A stretch of 64,000 nucleotides of DNA from Sipunculus nudus (GCA_026874595.1 CM049313.1:60682659-60746658), one strand, 5' to 3'. Shown: positions 24,390 to 37,497, numbered from the stretch's first letter. Notes: generated by a model not told the origin, from the letters alone. Translations and numbers: made by a program.

Positions 24390-27300
24390 TTGTCGAACGA
24401 ACTTCAGAGTAGGTACAACTGCTGGGAAGTGTCCTGGTAAATGTACCTAATTATATGTAATCTGCATATTCTCTTCAAGAGTAAAATATCTTAAATTAGA
24501 GGTATGTACAGGAAATACGTTAGGATCTGACTAGCAGCAAATGACCTTATAAAGCCTCGTGGGATTTTACGACTTGCATATTATTATAGCAAACTGTATT
24601 CTACAGCGAACCTATGAATTGTCTAAAGTGCAATTTTATTTGATGGATTTGTGGTGGTAGGGTCTACCAATTTTTTGCGAATGGTTGTCATCACAACTAA
24701 CTTGGACCGTTTTGTAATATACAAACCAATATGTAATATTCTCGAGAACTTATCGTGATAATTAGTCAAATATTGTGTCCAGACTTATGTTTTCTTGATC
24801 AAACCTTCATAAGACACCATTTAAACAACTGTTTAGTTTTTATTGAATTTATTTTATACATAATAGGCCCTAGATTGATGGAAATTTTATTTTCTTTAGA
24901 ATATCAAGAAGTAACCAGATAATTGAATAAACGTATCTAGACCGAGATTTTCAAGCCTAACTACTAATATGAAAGCAGATTAGCAAACCTAGTTTGCATT
25001 TTTATTTTTAATTTGCCATTTAAGTACTTATATAACATACCTTCCAGAAATAGGTTTTTACGGTATGTGTCCTATATAAGGTTATCGGAACAACTCTCCC
25101 TCGTTCATTTTTTAGAAAAATGCAAATTAGGGCATCCATTAAGGAATAAAAAAATATCTCATGCACCTCAAAATTTATGCTTGATCATTGGTAATATATA
25201 TTTTTAGACCGAGGTTTCGTATTTTTCTGTTTATTTTGAATCAATTTATAACGATCGAGTTTACAATTGAGATGTTATATGCAAAGTAGGGTTCCATTAA
25301 TGGAAACACTATTCTATTCAATATCTTAGTGGAAGGTCATCGTAACTGTTCACTAATGATATCTCGTCCCAGAAAAATAATGCTCAAAGTTTGTAATACG
25401 TCCATTGGAACAATTATAAGGTGACCAGTTTGTGATTTTATGTGCATAAATGGAACGTCTCTTTCAGTGGAAGTGTCATCTTTAGTTTAGAATCAACTTT
25501 TTTTCAAAAGGATATATTACGGTCAGACGAGCGGATTGTTTTACATGATCGATATATACTCGATCTGATGCTAGGACAAAACAGCAGGCACGACCGACAA
25601 GTATAACTTGTCCAAAAGTCTCCAGAGAACCTTGAATTTTCGAATTGTGTATAATGGCTTTATTCAGTCATAATCATCATGTAAACAAACATTTTTATCG
25701 CTCGTGTTCAATACTCTTGCAACTGGGAAATGAACGTCACCGGCGTTTTTACTTTGACCTGCAGGTCGACCCATACTCGTTGTCACTGATATAAGTTACC
25801 CCTTTCTTGTGTCCAAGGGAAAGTTTGCCCTTACCAAGTGACGGACCGGGTTGCCTTTGGTTAAATGTGGTAAAAGTAGAGATGTGTGTTTTGGATGGCC
25901 CACTCAACGTTTCAGCACTCGGACACACAACAAATCACAAATTATCGTCAAAACAACAAGAGTATATTAAAATAACATTAAAGAAACAGAGTTCAAAATC
26001 ACCTACCAGATGGGGTTCCCTGCCTGTTACGCCTCATTGGATACACTTGTACATACCCTTGATAAAACTTAACTCAAAACACAGAGTTTGGTTAAACAGT
26101 CTCTAGATCAACGAGACCGCGGCTGACGGCACCTCACTTGAGATCTGCTGGCAGCACCTCATTGGACACCCGCTGACAGCACTACACTGGACACCTGCTA
26201 GCTTCACCTCACACGAAGCAGCACTTCACTAGACACCCAGTGAGGTGCTGCGAGAGGTGTTGCCGCACAGTGTCGTCATTAGATACCCGCTGGTAGCACC
26301 TCACTGGACACCCGCTTGCAGCACCTCACTGGCCAACTGCTTGCAGTACCTCAATGGACACAGGCTGGCAGCACCTAACTCGTCACCAGCTGGCAGCAAT
26401 CCATTCGACACCAGGTGGCAGTGCCTGGACACTGGGCAGCCGCTGGCTGCACCTCACTGGACACCCGCTGTCAGCATCTCACTATATATACTTGCAGCAC
26501 CTCACTGGATACTCGCTTACAGCACCTCACTGGACACGCGCTGGCAGCACCTGCTAGCAACACCTCACTGAACACCCAAACGCAGCATCTCACTAGCACC
26601 CAGAGAGGTGCTGCGAGAGTAGTTGCCGCACAATGTCCTCACTAGATACCCGCTGGAAGCACCTCACTGGACACCCGCTGGCAGCACATGAATGGAAACC
26701 CACTGGCACTCTGGCAACGCATTACTGGACACCCGCAGGCAGCACCTTCACTCGACATCCGCTGGCAGCACCTCACTGGTCACATGCTGGCAGCACATCA
26801 CTGGACACAGGCAAGTAGCACCTCTCGCAGCACCTCTCTGGACACTGGGCGGCAGCACCTCACTGGAGATCCACTGGCAGCACCTCACTGGACACAGGCT
26901 GGCAGCACCTCTCGCAGCACCTCTCTAAACACTGGGCGGCAGCTCCTCACTGAACATCCAATGGCAGCACCTCACTGGACACAGGCTGGCAGCAGCTCAA
27001 TGCACATCCGCTTGCAGCACCTCACTGGACACAATCGGGCAGCACTTCAGTGGACACAGGCTTTAAGCTGGACACAGGCTGGCAGCACCGAACACGTCAC
27101 CCGCTGGCAGCACCCCACTTGACACCAGGTGGCAGCACCTGTCTCAGCACCTCTCTGGACACTTGGTGGCAGCACCTCTCTCAGCACCGCTCTTGACTCC
27201 AGGGGGCTGCACTTCACTGGACGACCGCTGGCAGCACCTTACTGGACAGCCGCTGGCAGCACCTTACTGGACATCTGCTTGCAGCACTTTATATGACACT

Positions 27301-30300
27301 CGCTTGCTGCACCTCACTGGACACGGGCTGGCAGCACGTTACTGGACCAAGGCTTGCAGCACCTTACTGGGCACCCGCTTGCAGCACCTTATATGACACC
27401 TGCATGCTGCACCTCACTGGACACTGGCTGGCAGCTCCTCCCATAACACCGGCTTGAAGCACCTCACTCAACTTCGGCTGCCAGCACCTAATTCAACACC
27501 GGCTGGCAGCACCTCATTAGACATCAAGTGGCAGTTCCTGACACGACACCGGCTGGCAGCGCCTCACTCGATCGCCACCAGGTGGCAGCAACTCTGTCAG
27601 CACCTGTCCTGATTCCGGCGGACGGCACTTATGTCCCCCTCAATACACGTATGCACGTCCTTAAATACCCTTCTTCCCTGAGGCTCATTTATATTCATAA
27701 AACTAAAAAATGCCTGGCATACTTTTTCTGCTATGGCCCATCTATATTTATGAGCACGCTTAATACTAAATAGACGGAGAACAAAAATGCAATAAACAAC
27801 AAAGCGATCCGGGTTCGCTTTAACAAAGTCCTGCAGCGCACTCACCAACCTTTCAATGGATTGCATTCGTTTAAGAAAACAATACTCTGACCGGTGCGTC
27901 AATTCTCGCTCAACAAATACATATGTACAGCTTACCCCGTACAGCTAACCTGAGTGATGAATGTTAAACAAATTACTCGAGCCATTTCGTGACGCTCGTT
28001 AAACACATGCATTACTATGTTTACCTTCCAGGGCACAATGCTCGGCATGGTAAACCTATCCCGTTTCGCATGTCATACACAACTATAAAAACCTTTATCC
28101 AGGGCATTTACCATGCTAGATCATGGAAACGCACATGGGCTTAATAATTTAGATAACAGCAGCCTTTTGCCAAAGTAAGAAACAGAATTTTTTGTTTTTG
28201 GCGTTGTGTTTTTAAATTGAATTATACATAGATCACTCGATGACAAGTAATTATATCAATCTCTGAGTGAGATAATTTATACAAATATTTAACCACTTAT
28301 CAATGTTTTTTCTTCGGTTATTTTCAAGAAAAGGTTTTAGCTAAATGACTGCAGTAATTTGCTTTTACAAATTATAAAATTGTTCTGACGTTTTACCATT
28401 TCTTTGTATTGTAAATATGCATTTAGATGTCATGTTTGACCAATAATCAGAGTTTCTCATGGAGCTTTGGAAATAAAATAATTTTCAATTGAAAAATTAT
28501 TGTCAATGACCCTTAGTTGCATTTAAAAAGAAATACAGACCTTGATATATGAAAGAAGGTAAAACTTCAATCAATGGCTGCCTAAATGCATATAAATATA
28601 TTTAATAAATACAAACTTGACCTTTATTAATTTTTTTTCATATTAAACTTTTGGCCAGAAAAGACACACTATTTGGCAAATTATTATAGTTACTTATTGA
28701 GATATGAAAGAAAGTAGGAATTCCGTCAATGGCGTCCCTAATTTGCATATTTTGAAACTAAAATATGAAGGATGAGAAATGAATAAGATATTGATATTCA
28801 TATTCATTGTTAAGATGGAGTGATTTAAATAAGTGACCATTTAAACCTGTATTCAGACGCATCATTTCACCTATTTTCATGGTTGGTTCTTGAGAAAATG
28901 TAGAAAGATTTCTCGTAAATGACAGCCCTGATTTGATTTAAATTTTAATTATCTTATTGTATAGCATATATAAAATCTAAAATACAAACTAATCCGCCGC
29001 CCATATATGTCATGAATTTGTGACCAAAAAGAACTATATCTAGGCTAAATGTATGTTATATGCATATACTATGTGTATATTTGACATTTCTATATTATGT
29101 GATATTCATGTTATGATTATATTCTTAAGATTAAGTTAATTATTTAGGATAGAAAAACAAACCAAAGGAACACACCCGTGTTGCTTATATTGCATATTTA
29201 AAATTACAGGGGTGATATTGGTTCTCATGGCTATACAACTCATGTGATCAAACTCGAATGAACCCTCAGTTTAGTGTGGGAAGATCCCTTCATAATGGGT
29301 TCTTCAAAGCATCCTTTCATACTTGTGGTTATACCAGCTTGTTAATTGGTTAAATACACAACCAAAATTCTTTATTGACAATAATATTTTCCTAGATACA
29401 GAAAATTGTATTTATGCGTTGCGACATTTTTTAAATCAATTCAGGTTTATACAGGAAAGGAAGATCATTGGATAACGATTTTTATAACATTCGTAGTAAA
29501 TAGGGTACTTAACTTTGAGCATTCATTATTAAACTGACAAATCTCAGTATTTCAGGAAATATGATTTAATAAAACCAATGCATTTGTATATGAAAGCAGG
29601 TTTTTAATAGAGTTAATGCACATCAAAGGATATATTGAATCTCACGACTAATGTTCGATTCATTGTCGATTAAGTACCTGTGTGTTCTTGAAGAGCGTGA
29701 CGCATTTCAATTACGAATTTTGTATTAGTATGTTTGCAGATATGCGTATATTACTTTCACCGTTCATACACTAACACTGATAACACTTATAGTTTCAGTG
29801 TTCGGTGCACCAAAAGTGGGCAAGAAAACTTTGGCCGGTCTTGTGAATGAATGGAGCCATAAACTACATGAACAAGAAAAGAAGAGTGGCATCTTCTCCT
29901 TTTTACAAAAGAAGAATCCTGACATATCAGCCATCCCTCATTATGGAATTACAGTTGACAAGTATACTTAATTGTTTGTTGTACAGTAAACCATTATCCC
30001 GTTGTGTTGATTATGTTTAGTTTATTCAGTTATCCTTAAGCTATTGTCATGCGCTAATCTCCTGGAAAATACTACCTGGAAGGACCAATTTCTATTTTGT
30101 TAATGCTTTTACGGTACGCTTCCTCATGCAGCAACTTTTATAACAGTAAAGAATTTTCAAAATTTCAATTTTTCAGGTCGACCCTCCCGACGAAATCATT
30201 TTATCCAGTGTTTCTGTTCGACTTGAATGAGCTACAGACTTTTGTCCATATTATTTGTGTCCATAAGCAACTTGAGAAAAGCAGGTGCATTTCGAAGAAT

Positions 30301-31038
30301 CAGCCCATATACTTCCTGTCGAATAAATGTGACAATGAACGCAAAGAGTGTTCTATTGATCAAAAACATCTGTTTCAACATCTAGGTAAGTAATTGGCAG
30401 CGTTGGTACGTTATAGATTTGGATTATATAACAATCATCATATTCTAATGTAATAACATATTAATGTTTATCTTTCTTAAACAGCAATATTGGCAAGTCT
30501 GCTGAATTCACTATATTTTATTTTTTGTTGTTGCTGTTACGTTGTAGTGGATATCGGTGGACAGAATGTCAGAATAAACGAGATTTCAACAAAGGAAAAT
30601 ATCAATATTGACACTTTCCTTTGGCAACTCCATGAAGGCAAGTTGACAATCTATTATTTTAAGCAGAATGTTGAACACAAAAAAAATGAAAAGAAGGTAG
30701 AAGCAGAAATATTTAAGTTCGGCATTAATTGAGCAAAAAAAGCAATATGTCAGTGCAGTTATCTTCCATTGTAACCTAGATCTTAATCTTAAGTCAATCT
30801 TGTTTTTGACATATATCACCTTCTGTATCCATAGCCGCTGTCATTAACCGAATTCCGAAATACTCTGAGCGTTTAGTTTCCTTCATTGTATAATAATGAA
30901 ACATGTAACGGTCTCTGTAAATTTATAAAGTATCCATAAATTATTAATTGATACATACTTTATTCAGAATGACTATTGAAAAATAATTTTTTTTTAGATA
31001 TCCAAGGACAACGTGAAAAGAAAGACTGTTCGAAATGA
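22624..31038 (+). CDS. Gene B: signal-peptide-bearing degenerate GTPase-like protein, six exons
   Basis: Predicted exons 22624-22678, 23804-23848, 29799-29961, 30177-30385, 30548-30637 and 30998-31038 join in phase to give 200 residues. Residues 1-16 (MILVAFLFMIFVHFCC) look like a signal peptide or N-terminal anchor. The P-loop GAPKVGKKT (36-44) has Lys where Ser/Thr should bind magnesium, no DxxG motif is present, and the G4-like NKCD is at 137-140, exactly where gene A has NKTD. A G5-like NEISTKEN is at 168-175. The last intron uses a GC donor (AG|GCAAGT); without it the frame reads on to a stop at 30732. AATAAA lies at 31306-31311. Exon phases match gene A apart from one extra 45-nt symmetric exon 2. 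GTP hydrolysis looks unlikely. A secreted or ER role is inferred from the leader only. Confidence 0.65.
24255..24386. repeat. (CT)n and (AT)n microsatellites in intron 2 of gene B
   Basis: A CT run at about 24258-24295 with one TTTC interruption, and an AT run at 24337-24386. Both fall in the 5.9 kb second intron of gene B. Confidence 0.9.
26110..27625 (+). repeat. Minisatellite of about 25 bp units
   Basis: About 1.5 kb of imperfect copies of a unit close to GCAGCACCTCACTGGACACC plus CGCTG (25 bp), roughly 55-60 copies, with variants such as TCTCGCAGCACCTCTCTGGACACTGGG. Two longer modules containing the reverse-complement phrase GAGGTGCTGCGAGAG and TTGCCGCACA lie near 26243 and 26603, about 360 bp apart, hinting at a higher-order unit. 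Because 25 is not a multiple of 3, the repeat opens long meaningless frames on the plus strand. It is GC-rich compared with its surroundings and lies inside intron 2 of gene B. Confidence 0.9.
27630..27902 (-). pseudogene. Unrecognised protein-like fragment beside the minisatellite
   Basis: A minus-strand frame encodes about 90 residues of good protein composition (e.g. MQSIERLVSALQDFVKANPD, then a hydrophobic FVVYCIFVLRLFS segment and a basic RAHKYRW), then runs into the minisatellite at its 3' end. No family is recognised. It lies antisense in intron 2 of gene B and lacks clear splice borders, so it is more likely a relic of a mobile or captured sequence than a gene. Chance cannot be excluded. 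Confidence 0.3.
27910..29790. other. AT-rich intronic sequence of gene B
   Basis: No open frame with recognisable content. The stretch ends in the acceptor TTATAGTTTCAG before exon 3 of gene B. Confidence 0.6.
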
Positions 31039-31068
31039 AAGAATCGTGCCTGTATAGGAGTACATTAC

Positions 31069-31072
<4 letters not shown>

Positions 31073-31132
<60 letters not shown>
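31073..31132. repeat. (AT)n microsatellite in the gene B 3' region
   Basis: 60 bp AT run starting 35 bp after the predicted stop codon of gene B, so within its probable 3' UTR. Confidence 0.9.
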
Positions 31133-31134
<2 letters not shown>

Positions 31135-31833
31135 CCGAGTTGAATGGTTAGTTTTTCGTTAGCATATGGTACCAAAAGCCAATTATCAATTATTCACATA
31201 ACATATACTTTGTACACTGATTCAATGAACTAGATAAATCGATATCCTTGTGACAATATTTTTTTTATGTGAAACTATGTCTGATGAAGGATTTCAAACC
31301 TGAGTAATAAAAATTAGTATGGAAATTCGAGACTATGTGTTTTTTGTGAATGAATGTCTAAATATGAATCCTACTATAGTTTGAGGTTTTAGGCGTGTTC
31401 CTCAAAAAGCGTTCTTTCGAACGAAAATCAGCTGATACCCCTCACCTTGCCAGTTAACACTCACATAAGATTCCCGCATGGACGCTGTCCTCGGAGTTCT
31501 TTAGTTTTGCTACTCCGTGCTTACAGCCTGACCAGTAAATCCAATCAATTATTCCAAAGGACAACTAGCTGGGGCTGGGGCTGTCGCAAACGGGATGATT
31601 AGGGTCAAAGTGGAGAGACTAAAAAAGAGCACGACGGTTTTAGCTGCCAAATAAGTATCCTTTTTTAAATTATATTCACATAAAAATTTACAAATTTAAT
31701 ATACATTATAAGACAAGAATACCATATAAAATACATGACACGTAATACGAGACGCACAAAAGCTAACAAAGATGGTGGATTTTTAAATCAACCAGTATAT
31801 ATGTGATCAGCATTACAATTTTATTTCCTGTAT

Positions 31834-33300
31834 TCACTCAAAAGATTTTGTCAGTAGATTCCATAACTGTTCATGTACCACACGTTTACCCTTAAATATT
31901 GCCACTTGTCCTTCAATCGAACGGTACATCTTAATATTATTGATATCACTATCAAAAGTATATGAATGTTTCTTACATTTTGCCTGATTTATGAAGTACT
32001 TGAAAATCAGTATAATTTTATCCAATAGATTCTCTGGAGTTACATTCAGAATTACTACAGATTTTGATATTATTGCTGGAAGGTTCAGATTAAGCAGCAA
32101 TTCTGAAATTTTAGATCATAGGTGCTTCACAATATAACATTTATAAAAAAAACATTCGGAAAAAACATCGCTGTCACCGTTTATTGCTTCTTACCCATCT
32201 TAGAAAAAATTGTTTTCGGTTCTACACATTTTTTTCTATCAATTCCTGATAAACTAATTTTACTGCTTCATTATCTTTTTTTAATTTATCAATTTATGTT
32301 TCTGTAACTTCTTGATTATTTTTTTTTTTTTGCCTTTTCCTAAAAAAAGGAATTGCATGTATTAAACTATTATATGTCATAACATTATATTTTTTATTAC
32401 TAAGTTCTTGGCGAGAACAAAAAATATATGACCTATTTACTTTCTTTGTTAGTTGATAAATGAATCTAATACCTGCTTCAAACCAATTTTTAATAAAAAA
32501 GAATATGGCAATTATTTATTTTAATGTGAGAGTTAAGTCATAACGACGGATTCAAATACTCGTTTATGAATTCTAAACCACTCTTAAAAGATTCATCACA
32601 AAACAAAGTAGTATATTTTGATAAATTAGTTTGTTCCATATCATCTGCTCTCATGTTACATTTAAGAATATATTGTATATTTAGTCATGTTATTTAAATC
32701 CCATTTAACTAGTTGTTTTGCAACCATGATTAATATCAGAGATTAATAGTCTACTAATCCATGCTATTTTGTTCCCTGTAATTTTGAATAAACATCAACC
32801 ATATATCAAAACCTCCTTTCTCCTTAGATGATATTAAGGTAACTATTATCTTACCATTTAAAATGAAATTTAAGAGACTTTTTCAATCCTCTTTTAAAAT
32901 TGATTGTCTTGTGGTTTTTGCAAAAAAAAAGAGAACTGGTATTGTAATTGTGAAATCAGGTCAGCCTTGATAACTGTAATTTTACCCAATTGTGTCACCT
33001 CTCTTTTAATCCACATGACCATATTTTTATCATTTTATCCGATACCGGCCTGAAGTTCAGATCGGTTAAGTTTTGAAGCGTACTATCAATCTCAATACCT
33101 ACAGATACCTATAGGACTGTAATAGGCCCCATTGTCCAGAAAAACCCTAGGTTAATCATTTCTTCTTTATTGTATTTTTGGTTACTTGCTGGCATGACGG
33201 CAGTTTTTTTCTTTGTTAACATTCAATCCGCTGACCTTTTGAAATCTTTTGATTTGATCTATGGTTTCCTCTATTACAACTTTATTTTAATAGTTTTAAT
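31834..33300 (-). pseudogene. Decayed L1/Tx1-type LINE ORF2, minus strand
   Basis: Reading the minus strand from 33300 down, several frames carry in the correct order the pieces of an L1-type ORF2 C-terminal half: IKRFQKVSGLNVNKEKN (the SGLxxNxxKT region after the RT core), NLTDLNFRPVSDKMIKIW, REVTQLGKITVIKADLI (the 'GKI.viK' segment), EKGGFDIW, and a C-terminal 88-codon frame ending at 31834 with FKYFINQAKCKK and a terminal W. Stops and frame changes separate all of these. The catalytic FADD region was not found upstream of 33300. It is dead and old. 33300-34410 shows nothing else. Confidence 0.6.
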
Positions 33301-34415
33301 AGCTTAATATTTTGCTAAATACACTAATGAAATTTCTTGCACTTGCTAAGTGTTTGTGTGGGAATTACAACATGAAGTGGTGCACTGTATGAATCATGAA
33401 TAACTGGCAGTATTCCATGAAGTATATACAAATATCTGTCCGAAAGGAGCATGCCAGTATTCCAAATACTATACATTCAGGTATCTATCGTGGGCTTAAA
33501 ATTTCGTGTTGCGGTTGTACAAAATAGCATATCGTGGGGTATGTTTGAATTCTAGGTAAGAGAATGGTAATGTTAGTAAAGCATGTTTTATAAAAATCAA
33601 CATATAAGAAATAAAGATCTAAAAGTTTTTCACACGGTGTGTATGCACCGCAGTCCAAAGGTCAGTATTGAACAAATAAGCCTAACCCAACCCGAGCCTA
33701 CCAAGGTAATTAATCAGCGTACCCGGCCTGGTGCCCTGCTATTTATCGGATCCACATTATCACAATGATCAAAACACAATCAGAAAAATCTAACGGAATC
33801 GTTCAAAAGGTATTTAAAAATGTTAAAATGTAACATCCAGTACTAGTGTTCCTATGTAGCGCCGGAAATGGTGGAAGGTGCCATCAGACCACACGTTCGT
33901 TTAGCATTCAACGTACAAACAGTTTGGAGATTTTGAAAATTAAATATTGACTTAGTGAGCCGACTAGTTCTCTGCATCTTGTGATGTAAAGCCGTCTTAT
34001 TAATGGCTCGGTGTTATGAACGCAAGTATAGTCGGCAATATTAAGAAGCAGTTTCTTTATATTCATCTCCCTGGGTAATGCATATTGGTTTTTATTACCC
34101 TTGTCTTTTAAGCCAACGAAAAGCCATGCCTTCGTACCTGTGGTTACGAACACAGATAAATCTTAACCGTTCATGTCCTGTCACAACTATGTCAACCCCG
34201 AAATTTTGAGAAAATGAAGCGTGGGGATACGTTTTCAGTTTCAAGTAAAGTTTTTTAATTTGTATTTTTGTTTACGTCACTCGCCATTTAAATGTTTGAG
34301 CAATATTCTATGAAAAAATAACAAATGAACAACTGAATATTTTTCGATGTCATTATTTCTTTAAAATTTATTCCACTGGTTTCAAACTTGTCACCTCCAA
34401 AAATGTTATTTTTAT

Positions 34416-34671
34416 GTTCTGAACACATTGAATATTCTGGTATGAATTGAATCTCATCTTCTTTTATGTTATATCAATGATTTTAACAAATCATCAAGAA
34501 ACCAAAACAAGTCCTATTTATGCACACAACACAGAGTCATGTTGTTCTGAACACATTGAATATTCTGGTATGAATTGAATCTCATCTTCTTTTATGTTAT
34601 ATCAATGATTTTAACAAATCATCAAGAAACCAAAACAAGTCCTATTAATGCACACAACACAGAGTCCTGTT
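34416..34671 (+). repeat. 128-bp tandem duplication
   Basis: 34416-34543 and 34544-34671 are near-identical head-to-tail copies (starting GTTCTGAACACATTGAATAT); by eye only a TATTTATG/TATTAATG change and a base or two at the end differ. This implies a recent duplication or an assembly duplication. Confidence 0.9.
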
Positions 34672-34679
34672 CAATTCAG

Positions 34680-37440
34680 TTACACAACATTACGTGCTTT
34701 CAACACTGAAGCTGGTCCACTGGTCACATGACCGTCTCGTCCGTGACTGACCATCCACTGGACCGTCAGACTACTAGAAGGTTCTATATACGTGGGTTGA
34801 TGACCTGGTCGATCGAGATTTTTCCATGGTGCCCTCAGCATACTCAAATATATCCCAGCCTCCATCAAACTTCCTGACAACGCCTTTACGACCAGATTTC
34901 TGGCCTGCCAGAGTGTTTTACATCGAGGTCTGAGGAAAGCATTATCAGGCCCCATGAGGATGCAAATATTTTCGTCATTTTTTAAAACTCCTCATGGCCT
35001 GCAGGTACTCTGTCGATTAACATAAACCAGACTAATCGTTAGCATTTATTGTGTACTTTCTTACAGCATCAAACATGAGCGAGACAATTTCCGTTTTAAC
35101 TCATATTATTGGTAAACCCCCTCGGTATATTTGTTTAATTTTTGACCGCATGAACACAATCATGGCTCTCACAGGTTACAGGACGCAGGCAACTTGTATG
35201 CGATACAGGAAATGACTCGTTACCATGGAGACGGGGTTTCAGTTTTGGTTGTGAGTTCAAATGTATTCTCTTGTGTTTAATAATCATCCGTAGCATAATA
35301 TTAGGATTTTGGATGGTTTTACCACAATATGAATGAAACATGATGGAAACTACTGCAATGCATTTCTCGATACTGCTTACATCACGAATTGCCATCCCAA
35401 TTATCATTGCCTACTGAGTCGGGTTGTCACGGCCAGCCTACCGCCTCACAATATAAAGATCTGTCCTCAGTGCATGAATATTAAATGGACACTGCTCCTG
35501 AAACATGAGTATGGGAAAATAATGCTTGTAATTATATAAGTGCGTTGTCTCTAAAATTTACATCAAACAGTGCTGTTACAGGAAACTGTCTAGACTAGCT
35601 CTGACGAGTCTGATACGAAACAATTCTCACAGAGTCACGACTGAATTGAAACAGACATCAAATAAAACACCTATGTTCTCTAAACCTTCGTTCCCACACT
35701 AACATCGATACATGATACGGTATATTAATATACATCAATTTAGAGAACCAATCATCTGGTTAAAACATGCTTACTTCAAAGTGCAACACCACAATAAATA
35801 ATAGAAACGTTACAGTTCTCTTGTGACACTCAAAGACACCGTGATTTTTGTATACGTGATCTTGGTGACATTTTAAAATTTGCATTTGCATTCTTCAACA
35901 GCAGCTGAATACATAAAGGTGTTTTTGTTCCGGGACACATTTTACATATACACAGGGAACCTTATGTTCTAGGGAAGTCGGCTTGTGTTCACGTTTTCCA
36001 ATGCTAGCTAGCAGCTAATTCTTATTTACATAGCTGTATTTTGTCAAACACCTGGTGGCAGCTGCAGCTGATTAAGGTGTTTCTGTGTTTTTTTACTTCG
36101 TTTTAGTACTTTTATCAAGTTGGAGGTCAAATTTTAAAAAATAAATAATGGCATATACGTTAAATTTTAAACGATAAAAATGTAGCGTTTTGCACATAAT
36201 GTCCTTTATGACGCAATTTTGAATTTGTAAAAAATAAAATTTAACATACGAGGCTTGATACAGATAAGATAATTTATTGTAGAACTATATACGTCCATAC
36301 ACGCGCATTGAAATTGTAATATTTGATTGAAACAATGTATATCATGTATGAGTCAATATACATGCACATAATGTACATACATATATATACCCATAGATGT
36401 TGATACACATGTATTACAAATTTTTACATAAAACTATAGATACACATACACAAAGATTGTTACGGAACCTTATATCAACAGATCACGTATGCGTGGCGAA
36501 CATAAACTTTTTCATGGAGATAAAAAAAAACATTCTGTAACACTAGGCAGCGTGAAATGTCTAGGGGAATGAATAAAGAAGTCAGTGGTTTTTTGTTAAC
36601 AAATAACTATAATTTATTCTTAAAACAACAATAACATTAAAATACACTAAATCAATATAATTACACAGTACAACAACAGTATAACAGCAAATCAATATAA
36701 TCACACAGCATAATAAACAAAGTGCATAGTACCTGGATACCACCACTGTCATAGCCACAAGTCCTTTAAATGTATAAACCCGGATGAACAGTTCACCCAA
36801 ATCTTCTCGAAGAATAACAGTCCAATGTAATCACAAAATCAATCTACTGTTGTCCAAAGTGAAATCCTGGCAGTGATCCGAAAGGCAAATTGAAGACTAT
36901 AAAATCCGTCACAAATTAAGAAGAAAATCTATAATTGCCGGAATTATCGGAAAAGGTCCACAAGTGATTTACACGCTTTGGTGTCCGCTGGAATATTTCT
37001 CTCCTCTCCTCCTGGCTCTAAAACACAGCCACTTATTTATAACTTTCACCTCAAGCCGAGAACTTTCCATTTCTCGAAAAATCCAAAGAACCTAACATGA
37101 TACACAGTACACACGCGTTACAGGAAACATCAAGAAACAACATTGCTGTGCCTCTACATACCAAGGTCCATAGTGGGCCGGCCCGGCTCGGCCAGGCGAG
37201 AAAACCCCACACTAGCATGACCGCTGTTCACACGTCAGACCCCACGCGTTGGCCGGGCTATACCGTCATGGCAACGGATAATGCTAGCGCTGCACATACA
37301 CATTTAATAAAAGAGACATCTGTAACAACATATGCATATACATACATACCCGTATATACATACATACATTTATATATACATACAATACCATTAATAAAAT
37401 AGCAACAAGAAATTTATATACACGAATTCACATATGCATG
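34680..37440. other. No supportable gene
   Basis: Mostly AT-rich. A GC-rich island at about 37170-37280 (GGGCCGGCCCGGCTCGGCC) stands out but has no recognised gene beside it. The minus-strand frame at 34680-34955 has plausible composition but no motif. Confidence 0.4.
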
Positions 37441-37493
37441 CACATATACACATGCATATATATGTATATCCACATACACATACATACAAATAT

Positions 37494-37497
<4 letters not shown>

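Noticed and set aside
26110-27625. CRISPR-like regularity of 25-bp repeats
   Set aside because: There are no unique spacers; it is a head-to-tail minisatellite in an animal intron.
26245-27773. Several long plus-strand open frames with repeated WQHLTGH/STSLDT phrases
   Set aside because: They are translations of the 25-bp minisatellite in all frames; the repeat length makes each frame open by periodicity.
34680-34955. 91-codon minus-strand frame with balanced composition
   Set aside because: No motif, no splice signals matched, and no neighbouring exon; left as unsupported.
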